This document shows, in pieces, positions 49,664 through 57,267 of a stretch of DNA of 64,000 bases. Each line of letters opens with the position of its first letter. Position 1 is the stretch's first letter. Both the position numbers and the translations under genes were made by a program. This DNA is from Actinobacteria bacterium IMCC26207. Lineage in GTDB: Bacteria; Actinomycetota; Acidimicrobiia; Acidimicrobiales; Microtrichaceae. The notes under the pieces were generated by a model, which was not told the DNA's origin, searched no databases, and was given only the letters and a program-made list of their open reading frames with translations. The stretch covers positions 248,001 to 312,000 of the forward strand of contig LCZK01000009.1 of NCBI GenBank assembly GCA_001025035.1, given 5' to 3'.

Positions 49664-50944
49664 TCATCTCGGCGGGGCTTGCCAGTTTTCTACTGCTAGC
49701 TCAAGGTTGTGAATGTGTTCCTCAGTAGTCATTTCATCTTCAGCGAAATAACAGGAATGCGTCCACGCACCGGCAACACCAATCATCCAACCGCGCTGAC
49801 ACGACCAATGTGGGGCACTCATACGGAACCGAAAGAGTTCTAACTCCTCTTCGTTCCAAGCACCGAGCCACTCGATCTCATCAGGTGGCCTCCCAAGTTC
49901 GGACTCGTCACTTAACCACTCAACGAGTTCTGAGAGGGCAAGGTTGCGAGACGTCCGGTACTCCAGAGGAATGATTTCCGCTGCGCCCAAATCATCTAGT
50001 GCGCGAAACAGCGGAGACACCGTTCGGGGGTCTCGAGCGAGCATTTCAATTCGGTCGGCCCCGACCCTCATCCCGCAGTCGGTAAGAGCAACGACACCGA
50101 TTACCGAGACCAGCGGGTCTGCTGAGCCAAGCATTCGGTAGAGCGGAGAATGCTCATCTGGTCGATGAAACGCGGCCAACAAGCTGGCCAAACATGTGAG
50201 CGTCTGTAATGCATCAGCATTGGATTCCGCAGAGAGGCGTTGTCCAATTACCGCATTGCAGTTAGCAACAATTGTTGAGGCAAGCGATGATGCAGATGCC
50301 AACACCTGACAGCGTGCAGCTCCGTCAAGGCGGCCGGCCTGTTGAACTTGCTGCAAGAAAGAAGCAATCTGGCAAGTCCAGCCCGGCCTAATGAGCAATT
50401 CTGCAAACCCTTGGGCAAGTGCCGAGAGGTCCAACAAATGTTCATGGTCTTGTGCAGCGGAGTGCTCCAGGAGTGGATCAAAGACTGCATAACTCGGAGG
50501 AGTCAGCACATCAAGAAAGCCGTCCATGCTGAGCAGAAACTGAATAGCCTGCACCCCTTGGGAATCCTGACGAAGAACCAGAAGCCGGATCATGGCCCAT
50601 CGAGCATGCTGATCTGCTTGCAGAACTGAATCCACAACTGCTGCGGTCGACACACAACGCGGCTGACTCCAAAGCAACCGGGCCAACTGTTCTGTCGGCC
50701 TGCTCGCTTCGTGCGCAATGCACGGGTAGCGCTCGGTTGCCGCCGCAAGCAGTTCGAGCGGATCAACGCCAACTAGTGAGTCAGCAGTCCAACTCGAGAT
50801 GATTCCAACCGCTACGCGCCGCGCTGCAAGATGCGGTTGACGAAGCAACGATCTAAGTTCTTGAAGTTCTGTTCCCGCCAACACTGCTGACAAGATGACA
50901 CAAAGGCAGTACCTCGTGAAGGTCCGGAACCCAAGATGAGACAA
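49664..50944 (-). CDS. Unrecognised helical protein, possibly HEAT-like
   Basis: A 426-codon frame of no family I recognise. It is helical and leucine/alanine-rich, with stretches such as LRSLLRQPHLAARRVAVGII, LLEHSAAQDHEHLLDLSALAQGFAELL and LGSADPLVSVIGVVALTDCGM that resemble HEAT or ARM repeats, and an acidic, Trp-rich C-terminus (WLGAWNEEELELFRF, CYFAEDEMTTEEHIHNLELAVENW). The nominal start is a TTG at 50944 and is doubtful; GTG codons at residues 16 and 21 are alternatives. It is convergent with the esterase, nine bases apart, and has no obvious partner. Confidence 0.6.
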   Translation of the reverse strand: MSHLGFRTFTRYCLCVILSAVLAGTELQELRSLLRQPHLAARRVAVGIISSWTADSLVGVDPLELLAAATERYPCIAHEASRPTEQLARLLWSQPRCVSTAAVVDSVLQADQHARWAMIRLLVLRQDSQGVQAIQFLLSMDGFLDVLTPPSYAVFDPLLEHSAAQDHEHLLDLSALAQGFAELLIRPGWTCQIASFLQQVQQAGRLDGAARCQVLASASSLASTIVANCNAVIGQRLSAESNADALQTLTCLASLLAAFHRPDEHSPLYRMLGSADPLVSVIGVVALTDCGMRVGADRIEMLARDPRTVSPLFRALDDLGAAEIIPLEYRTSRNLALSELVEWLSDESELGRPPDEIEWLGAWNEEELELFRFRMSAPHWSCQRGWMIGVAGAWTHSCYFAEDEMTTEEHIHNLELAVENWQAPPR

Positions 50945-51055
50945 AGGGCCTAATTTCAGGGTTTCGTTGTTGGGTAGTTCTCCTCACAGAACAGCGAGAG
51001 ACGAGTAAGTAGAGCCTGACGCACACGCGCACAGCATGAGTCGTAGCCTAAGAAC

Positions 51056-51721
51056 ATGATGTTTGGCCGTGCTCCCCGCCTTGTTGCTCCAGCCGAAGCC
51101 CTCCCCGGTCGGTCCGAACCCATACTGGTCGACCAACCGCATCAGGTACTCGGCAGTTCGCTCAATGCCCCATTCCCTGATGGGTCACAGGCCGCGGTGT
51201 TTGCCGAAGGCTGCTTCTGGGGAGTCGAGCGAGTCTTCTGGCAGATTCCCGGTGTGATTACTACTGCTGTGGGCTATGTGGGCGGCTTTACGCCGAACCC
51301 CACCTACCAAGAAGTCTGCTCTGGTCGCACTGGCCACACAGAAGGGGTACTAGTTGTTTTTGACCCTGCCCAACTGAGCTACGAGGAGTTGCTGTCAGCG
51401 TTCTGGGAATCTCATGACCCGACTCAAGGCATGCGACAAGGGAATGACATTGGCACCCAGTACCGATCTGGCGTCTACTGCCTTGACGCAGACCAACTTG
51501 CCGCTGCCGCCGCTAGCCGAGAGAGGTTCCAAAGCGTGCTGACCTCTGCGGGCTTCGATGAGATCACCACCGAAATCCAATCTCTCGAGGACCTGAGTAG
51601 TAACTGGTTTTATGCCGAGGACTACCATCAGCAGTACTTGTCCAAGAATCCTGGAGGATACTGCGGCCTTGGTAGTACGGGCATGTCCTGCCCAGTTGGC
51701 CTGACGAAGGAAAACAACTAA
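51056..51721 (+). CDS. msrA: Peptide methionine-S-sulfoxide reductase A
   Basis: A 221-residue MsrA, which reduces the S-epimer of methionine sulfoxide in proteins. Catalytic Cys53 is in [11 protein letters not shown]; the substrate region has [47 protein letters not shown] and the C-terminal [26 protein letters not shown], which carries the recycling Cys residues. Length is typical. Adenylate cyclase follows after 24 bases, so the two are probably one transcript. Confidence 0.95.
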   Translation: MMFGRAPRLVAPAEALPGRSEPILVDQPHQVLGSSLNAPFPDGSQAAVFAEGCFWGVERVFWQIPGVITTAVGYVGGFTPNPTYQEVCSGRTGHTEGVLVVFDPAQLSYEELLSAFWESHDPTQGMRQGNDIGTQYRSGVYCLDADQLAAAAASRERFQSVLTSAGFDEITTEIQSLEDLSSNWFYAEDYHQQYLSKNPGGYCGLGSTGMSCPVGLTKENN

Positions 51722-51745
51722 CCGCTCAGGCGTACACTGCGGGGC

Positions 51746-53293
51746 ATGGCAGAGGAAGCAGTCACTGGCGGTGCCACGCCGGGATCAACAGCGCGTGCTC
51801 GGTCGACGGTGCGCGGTGTGGTTCGCTTGCAGATTCTGGCGAATGGCCTAGGGGCTGTCGCTGTCTTTTCTTATTTCAGCTTTCTGCTGTCACCCCAAGC
51901 CGAGGACGGGCTTGCTGACAGCAACCTGAACTTGTTGGTCTTTACCTGTTACTTAGCAGCCATGGTGCTGCTTGCCTTGCCGCTCAACACGTTGTTTGTC
52001 CGCAGAGCCATGAACTGGGTACGAGAGGGAAAGACCCCGACGGACAGACAGCGCAAGTTGCTCTTCAGTCTGCCGTTAGCAGAGACCCTTACTGCACTGA
52101 TTTCTTGGATTGGGGCAGCAGTTCTCTTTGGCGTCATCAATCACGATGTTCAGCGCGTTTCACTTGGGATCTTGTTAGCCGGAGTCGTCACCTGCACGCT
52201 GCTCTACCTTCTTCTCGAAGGCCACTTTCGCCCCGTCTATGCGCTGGCCTTAGCCGATGCAGATTTGCCGGCTGATCGTAGAGACGTTCTCCCCCGACTC
52301 ATGCTGGCTTGGCTGCTAGGCAGCGCGGTACCGCTGATATCGATTGGCCTCATCCCCATTATTAGTCCTGCGTCAGCAGAGGGCTACCGCCTCAGCGGAA
52401 TCGCTGCAGTCTCACTGATTGCGGGAGTTGTAGTGATGGGACTCGCAGCGCGCTCCGTTGCGCGTCCTCTCAACACCATTCGCGATGCACTCAGAGACAT
52501 TGAACAAGGCGATCTGAACGTCTATGTCCCAATCGATGATCTTGGCGAACTTGGCCGCCTAGCCGAGGGCGTGAACGACCTAGCGGCCGGAATGCGCGAA
52601 CAAGAACTACTACGTGAACTGTTTCAACGCCAGGTCGGCCAAGCCGGCCTGGCGGACCTAGCGATTGACCAAGGCATCAGTGGCACAGGCAGTAAACGCG
52701 AGGTCACGGTGCTCTTCGTCGACCTACGCGGCTACACAAGATTCTCTGAATCGCACCCGCCTGAAGATGTCGTGGCAATGCTCAACCGATTCTTCCGCGT
52801 GGTCGTAGCCGAGGTAAGCCGAGCCGGTGGCTGGGTAAATAAGTTCGAAGGAGATGCTGCGCTCTGCTTGTTTGGCGCACCTCAGGACCAGACCGATCAC
52901 GCAGATCGAGCGCTACGCGCAGCAGTCAGCTTGCCAGCGGCACTCGAGGCTGCTGATGACTTGCTTGGAGCGGGCATCGGGGTAGCAAGTGGAGAGGTAA
53001 TCGCCGGATTTGTGGGTACGCCGGAACGCTTCGAATACACAGTGATCGGCGATGTGGTCAACCTGGCCTCTCGACTCTGCGATGAGGCAAAAGCAGTTCC
53101 CTCGGGAGTGCTTGCCTCGTCCAGCACTATTTTGTCGGCATCTCAGCGAGAGGCATGGGTTCCCTCGGGCCGACTCAGCATTCGAGGACGCCAAGAAAAA
53201 GCCGCTGTGTACACATTGCGCTCCGCTCAAAAAAGACGTTCCCGGCGATACGGCACCCCGTGGTCATCAAAACCCGAGAGCAGTGCCCCATAG
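51746..53293 (+). CDS. Membrane class III adenylate cyclase (6TM-HAMP-CHD)
   Basis: A 515-residue membrane cyclase of the actinobacterial Rv3645-like kind. Six hydrophobic helices occupy residues about 25-250, followed by a HAMP domain (LAARSVARPLNTIRDALRDIEQGDLNVYVPIDDLGELGRLAEGVND) and then a cyclase homology domain: VTVLFVDLRGYTRFSE (metal Asp), NKFEGDAALCLFGAP (substrate Lys and second metal Asp), GIGVASGEVIAGFVG, and YTVIGDVVNLASRLCDEAK (Asp, Asn and Arg). All residues for ATP are present. The 3' end runs 67 bases into the convergent metallopeptidase gene, an unusually long overlap. Confidence 0.93.
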   Translation: MAEEAVTGGATPGSTARARSTVRGVVRLQILANGLGAVAVFSYFSFLLSPQAEDGLADSNLNLLVFTCYLAAMVLLALPLNTLFVRRAMNWVREGKTPTDRQRKLLFSLPLAETLTALISWIGAAVLFGVINHDVQRVSLGILLAGVVTCTLLYLLLEGHFRPVYALALADADLPADRRDVLPRLMLAWLLGSAVPLISIGLIPIISPASAEGYRLSGIAAVSLIAGVVVMGLAARSVARPLNTIRDALRDIEQGDLNVYVPIDDLGELGRLAEGVNDLAAGMREQELLRELFQRQVGQAGLADLAIDQGISGTGSKREVTVLFVDLRGYTRFSESHPPEDVVAMLNRFFRVVVAEVSRAGGWVNKFEGDAALCLFGAPQDQTDHADRALRAAVSLPAALEAADDLLGAGIGVASGEVIAGFVGTPERFEYTVIGDVVNLASRLCDEAKAVPSGVLASSSTILSASQREAWVPSGRLSIRGRQEKAAVYTLRSAQKRRSRRYGTPWSSKPESSAP

Positions 53294-53709
53294 GCGTGCA
53301 ACCCCAAGAACTCTCGCCACATTAATAACAAGGCTGTGGCAAATTCTTGGCCATGCGGGCCGGTGGGATCAGGGCTAGTTGCGGGCTGGGCGCTGGCAAC
53401 ATGGGCCAGCTCATGAACAACCGTGACAGCATCCCAAGAGCCATCCCTGATCCAGATGGCTGCCTCGTCACCTGTTCGATCCACGGCGGCGGCAGAAAAG
53501 GTTGCTGATCGGGAACGACGAATCAGCTGAACCTCTAGAGGCGCTGCCGGAAACTCACGGTCCCACCAGGATCCAGCTAGGACGGATTCCACATAGGTCT
53601 CAAGGTCTGTAAAGCGCGAAAAGTGGCGGCCACCGCTCGGCAAGGCTTGATTCTCAGTGGCGTAAATAATGTCACGATGCGGATCATCTGCCAGGGCGTT
53701 GCTAGTCAT
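53227..53709 (-). CDS. TIGR04338-type zinc metallohydrolase
   Basis: A 160-residue putative metalloprotease. The zinc motif is VVHELAHVASAQ (HExxH), with GPHGQEFATALL as the likely third ligand region, and the N-terminal IIYATENQALPSGGRHFSRFTDLETYVESVL fits the TIGR04338 family of actinobacteria. The start is ATG 53709, fixed by its ATGA overlap with the TGA of the DUF2786 gene (53706-53709); the frame is open further to 53820. Its partner gene is the same one seen beside this family in mycobacteria, from memory. Its C-terminal 67 bases overlap the adenylate cyclase gene. Confidence 0.82.
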   Translation of the reverse strand: MTSNALADDPHRDIIYATENQALPSGGRHFSRFTDLETYVESVLAGSWWDREFPAAPLEVQLIRRSRSATFSAAAVDRTGDEAAIWIRDGSWDAVTVVHELAHVASAQPATSPDPTGPHGQEFATALLLMWREFLGLHAYGALLSGFDDHGVPYRRERLF

Positions 53710-54533
53710 CCCGTGCCGATTCCCCTGCGGCCACCTATTCCGCCGCGGGTGAGTGAGGCTTCTTTGCCAGCGCGCTTCCCAGCCTGTCGCCCCGTGGCTG
53801 ACCTTCCACTCGATGCCCAAGATGAACGAACTCGCGGATGGCGACGACGGAAGTCATCCTGCACTTCTTCGGCTCGAGAGGCCAAGACCATTGCCACTGA
53901 GGGCTGCTCAGCTGGAGCATGCTGACCCGCCGCCCCAGCAGATGCCCGCTCAGAATCTGCCGCTGTGGATGAGGTCTTTGCAGCAGCCGCTGCTGCTCGA
54001 TCTTGTTCGAGGCGAGCGCTGACCTCTTCTGCGTAGCCAATGATGAAACTACGTCGCCAAGATGCAGTCGCAGCAGGAGTCGCGCCTTTGGGACACAAGG
54101 ACAACATTGCCGCTGTCAGCTGCACCAGCAAAGAAGTCACCAACGTGTCTACCCATCGGAGGTCTGTCGGAAATCCCACCACAGAGACCACCTCTGCGCC
54201 TTTTTGCATTCCCGAGACCAAGCGAACGGTCCGGCATCCGTGCGCAGATGCCACGGCCCCAATCAGCACCGCCTTCTGCGTGAGGTACGGGCTAAAGACC
54301 ACCAATTGCAACTCATCGGGCTGCTCCCGTCCAGAGCGCTCGGCCCCTTGCCACAACATGGCCTCGTCAATTGCCCAGCGGCTAATCAACTCGGAAGCCT
54401 TGTTAAAGAAAAGCTCTGCCTCTTCAGGAAACTCGGTGGCCTCGGCCTTGGCCAGCAGTCCCCTGATGGTTGCCAAACGGCGATCCTCGCCGGGGATTGT
54501 GCTGCCGTGGCTGTTCTGCGACTCGTTCACCCC
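53706..54533 (-). CDS. DUF2786-domain protein
   Basis: A protein of about 275 residues whose first part matches DUF2786 (LATIRGLLAKAEATEFPEEAELFFNKASELISRWAID). The middle (LTQKAVLIGAVASAHGCRTVRL, VSVVGFPTDLRWVDTLVTSLLVQLTAAML) is also family-like. The last 90 residues are Ala/Arg/Ser-rich, positively charged and probably disordered. The start is put at GTG 54533, because the alternative ATG at 54617 would leave only six bases to the divergent CarH-like gene and no room for promoters; this is inference. It is translationally coupled to the metallohydrolase. Function unknown. Confidence 0.78.
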   Translation of the reverse strand, partial: GVNESQNSHGSTIPGEDRRLATIRGLLAKAEATEFPEEAELFFNKASELISRWAIDEAMLWQGAERSGREQPDELQLVVFSPYLTQKAVLIGAVASAHGCRTVRLVSGMQKGAEVVSVVGFPTDLRWVDTLVTSLLVQLTAAMLSLCPKGATPAATASWRRSFIIGYAEEVSARLEQDRAAAAAAKTSSTAADSERASAGAAGQHAPAEQPSVAMVLASRAEEVQDDFRRRHPRVRSSWASSGRSATGRQAGKRAGKEASLTRGGIGGRRGIGTG

Positions 54534-54623
54534 AACAGCCTTGCACGCTGCGGGGGCAAGCGGAACGGGCTGTGCTCCCCTGCATACCAATCTCTGCCGG
54601 CCCTTTTGGCGTACCATTGGTCA

Positions 54624-55391
54624 GTGAGCATTGTATTCATTGACTTGCAAACCGCAGCAGATCAACTGGGAGTCCACTATCAGACTGCCTACAAGTGGGT
54701 CCGGAGTGGGCAACTGCCAGCAGACTTGGTCTGTAACAAGTACCTAGTTGACCCTGCAGAAGTCAAGGCATTTGCTGTACGCAGGCAGCAACCAGCCGTA
54801 CGTACAGTGCGGCGGCCTCGCCTTGGTTTTGCCAATGTCAGCAAGGAGTTCACTGCGGCCCTCATCAAGGGCGATGAGAACCATGCCACCGCCATGGTTT
54901 CTGGATTGGCTTCAGATGGAGTGCCACTAACTGTGGTGATAGAAGAGGTAATCGCCCCATCTCTTCGTGACATCGGCGCTGCTTGGCACAACGGAAAAGT
55001 GAGCATCTGGCAAGAGCACCGGGGAACGGCGATCGTGGAGCGAATTCTGGGCGAGCACCAGCCAAACCCTCGCGGGCGTCGACGTGGCAGCGTGGCAGTG
55101 GCCGCTCTCGAGGGTGAACTCCACGGCCTGCCTGCACTCATGGCGGCAGCATCACTTCGAGAAAATAACTGGCATGTCCATCTGTTGGGCGCAAACTTGC
55201 CCACTGTTGAGTTAATGGATTTTTGCCAGCAGGAATCGCCCGACCTAGCTGTGGTGACGGTATCTATGCCTGACCGAGAAGAACATGTTGCGTCTGTTGT
55301 GACTCAGGTCGAATCTCTGGGTATTCGGATTCTGGTGGGCCGACCCGGCGGAAGTTTGCTGGAGCTTCAACAGCTAGCCAAAACTTCTTGA
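54624..55391 (+). CDS. CarH/LitR-like B12-dependent photoreceptor regulator
   Basis: A 255-residue regulator, DNA-binding domain plus cobalamin domain. Residues 9-50 are an excisionase/MerR-type HTH (QTAADQLGVHYQTAYKWVRSG). From 67 on is the four-helix cap with EVIAPSLRDIGAAWHNG, then a B12-binding Rossmann domain with LEGELHGLPALM. Compared from memory with Thermus CarH, the light-sensing set aligns at one constant offset of ten: Trp121 (Trp131), His122 (His132), Glu131 (Glu141), His132 (His142) and His167 (His177, lower ligand); Wx9EH is intact. Such proteins repress carotenoid genes in the dark. Start is GTG 54624; the frame is open to 54003, but that part lies antisense to the DUF2786 gene. 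Confidence 0.88.
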   Translation: MSIVFIDLQTAADQLGVHYQTAYKWVRSGQLPADLVCNKYLVDPAEVKAFAVRRQQPAVRTVRRPRLGFANVSKEFTAALIKGDENHATAMVSGLASDGVPLTVVIEEVIAPSLRDIGAAWHNGKVSIWQEHRGTAIVERILGEHQPNPRGRRRGSVAVAALEGELHGLPALMAAASLRENNWHVHLLGANLPTVELMDFCQQESPDLAVVTVSMPDREEHVASVVTQVESLGIRILVGRPGGSLLELQQLAKTS

Positions 55392-55425
55392 GTCAGCTTG
55401 GTTACAAGTTGATTCCAAGCCGGGC

Positions 55426-56292
55426 CTAAACGACTGCACGATCAGCATGTCGGCCGAGCACTACTCGAGTTCCCGCAACACGATCATGCAGCCCCTGAGA
55501 CTCGGGGTCTCGAGCGATACTCACCACGAGCAACAGAAACCAAGCCGGCGTAATGACAACTGCTAGTTGACCCAACGGTCCGGGCCAATATGCCAACAGG
55601 ACCGGCCACATCATCACAAGGGTCCGGAGGATCGAGGATCGCCAACCCGGGGCAAAACCGTGTACGTTCACCACTCTAATTCCCAGCACAAACTTGCCGG
55701 GGGTCGTTCCATTCCAAGCCGTCAGCCAAGTATCTCCGAGTAACGGCAACAACGAGATTGCCAGCACTGCGACATATGGTGGGGCCTCTGGGGAGAGCGT
55801 GAGCAGGGCAAAGAGTAAGACCATCAGCATCCACCACGCGATATATGAGATGACTGCGGCAAGTACGCGTTGCGGAATTGGAGCTAAGAGCAACGGATCG
55901 ACCGAGGTCGAGGCAGGATGCATCTTTGAAGCCATCTCGCGAGCCCAGTCTAGGGACTCGGTTGAGGTCTGCGTCGGGTCAAAGTCAACCAGAGTGTCCG
56001 AGGTGACCGTCTCGAGTAAGTCCTTAATGCGCTGCTCGTCCTCGGATGAAACCGAAAGCAACAAGCCCTGAATCTGGTGATCGATGTTTGCTCCGTCCAA
56101 GAACAGCAGGAACATCTCGCGCTCTTCTGGCTCCATCCCGGACAAGTCGATCTCTAAAATCCGTGCGGGCAATCGAGACTCTCTGGAGGATGGAGCCGAA
56201 TGCAACTCCCCCCCGCAGCGCTCACATGCCGAGGCCTCGGCATTCTGAGACAGGTCGCAGCGCCAACACCAACTTGTGTTCGACTCGCTCAC
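55426..56292 (-). CDS. RDD-family membrane protein with N-terminal zinc ribbon
   Basis: A 288-residue protein. The N-terminus has CWRC at 9-12 and CERC at 23-26, a zinc ribbon, then an acidic region resembling the DUF2007-like signal-transducing domain (MEPEEREMFLLFLDGANIDHQIQGLLLSV). From residue about 140 an RDD domain follows: PIPQRVLAAVISYIAWWMLMVLLF, GTTPGKFVLGIRVVNVHGFAPGWRSSILRTLVMMWPVLLAY and GLHDRVAGTRVV, with three to four membrane helices. RDD proteins may act as ion antiporters or membrane anchors. It lies just downstream of the dienoyl-CoA isomerase gene with 18 bases between. Confidence 0.82.
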   Translation of the reverse strand: MSESNTSWCWRCDLSQNAEASACERCGGELHSAPSSRESRLPARILEIDLSGMEPEEREMFLLFLDGANIDHQIQGLLLSVSSEDEQRIKDLLETVTSDTLVDFDPTQTSTESLDWAREMASKMHPASTSVDPLLLAPIPQRVLAAVISYIAWWMLMVLLFALLTLSPEAPPYVAVLAISLLPLLGDTWLTAWNGTTPGKFVLGIRVVNVHGFAPGWRSSILRTLVMMWPVLLAYWPGPLGQLAVVITPAWFLLLVVSIARDPESQGLHDRVAGTRVVLGRHADRAVV

Positions 56293-56310
56293 AGCTTGTA
56301 CCTGAACCGA

Positions 56311-57153
56311 TCAGAGAGACTGCGGTGGTTCCGGCAGTTCCTCAAAGATGGGCGCACGTTTCTCTCCCTTGGCCGCGAACTCCTCAAACATATCCGATGG
56401 CTGAAACATGCCTGATTGCCAACCAGCGATATAACGCAGGCCGTCTGCTACTGAGTGATCCCGCGTGTAGTTGATCATCTCTTTCGTCCCCCAAATAGCG
56501 AGCGGGGAGCGAGTCGCAATGCGCCCAGCAATCTCTAGGACCCCGTCAACCAGGGAGTCGTGATCCTCAAAGACTTGATTGACGAGACCGCATTCGAGGG
56601 CACGCTGTGCGGGCATTCGATCTCCGGTGTACGCCAACTCACGAGCAATCCCCTCGGGGATGATCTTGGGGAGTCGCTGCAACGTGCCGACGTCAGCTGT
56701 CATGCCGATGTTGATTTCCATCACACAGAAAAACGCATCCGCAGAGCAATAGCGCATGTCGGCAGCCGACACCATGTCAATCGCGCCGCCGATACAACCA
56801 CCCTGGATAGCGCAGAGCACAGGAATCCGAGCCTGCTCAAGGGCAGTGAAGGAGTCTTGAAGGTGCTGCACCATCATCCACATATAGGCCCGTTTGCGAC
56901 CTTCCTCAGTCACTCCCGGCCCAACGCTCAGGCTTGACCCACCCGAGAAAACCTCTAGATCCATCCCCGCAGAAAAATGCTTCCCCGTTGACGAGATCAC
57001 AATTGCTCGCGCCGATGCAGAGGCATCGATCTCTCGGACAATCTGCGGCAGCTCCGTCCAGAAGCTAGCGATCATCGAATTGAAGGAGTCGGGCCGCTTG
57101 AGCTGAATATGGGCGACCTTGTTGGCAATGGTGACTTCGAAACATTCGTACAC
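56311..57153 (-). CDS. Delta3,5-delta2,4-dienoyl-CoA isomerase-like crotonase
   Basis: A 280-residue crotonase-fold enzyme most like ECH1-type dienoyl-CoA isomerase, which handles odd-position double bonds in fatty-acid oxidation. The three residues of rat ECH1 (Asp176, Glu196, Asp204) all have counterparts: Asp in CIGGAIDMVSAADMRYC, Glu in FFCVMEINIG and Asp in TADVGTLQRLPK. The oxyanion segment KHFSAGMDLEVF is present. Length is typical. It is upstream of the RDD gene and divergent from pepN. A weaker relative is the hydratase at 32050. Confidence 0.9.
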   Translation of the reverse strand: MYECFEVTIANKVAHIQLKRPDSFNSMIASFWTELPQIVREIDASASARAIVISSTGKHFSAGMDLEVFSGGSSLSVGPGVTEEGRKRAYMWMMVQHLQDSFTALEQARIPVLCAIQGGCIGGAIDMVSAADMRYCSADAFFCVMEINIGMTADVGTLQRLPKIIPEGIARELAYTGDRMPAQRALECGLVNQVFEDHDSLVDGVLEIAGRIATRSPLAIWGTKEMINYTRDHSVADGLRYIAGWQSGMFQPSDMFEEFAAKGEKRAPIFEELPEPPQSL

Positions 57154-57267
57154 GCCGAAAAGTTACTTGACTACGGGGCTCTACGCTCTGCAGAAGGACT
57201 GAGCAGCTCTCACCAAACTGCTGCGCCGCCCGAACAGGAATAACCACCCCCGAGGAGTACGTAACCG

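Noticed and set aside
54003-54623. Upstream extension of the CarH-like protein by 207 residues
   Set aside because: This part is antisense to the DUF2786 gene and reads as non-protein (Cys/Arg/Pro-rich); the known family starts near the HTH at GTG 54624.
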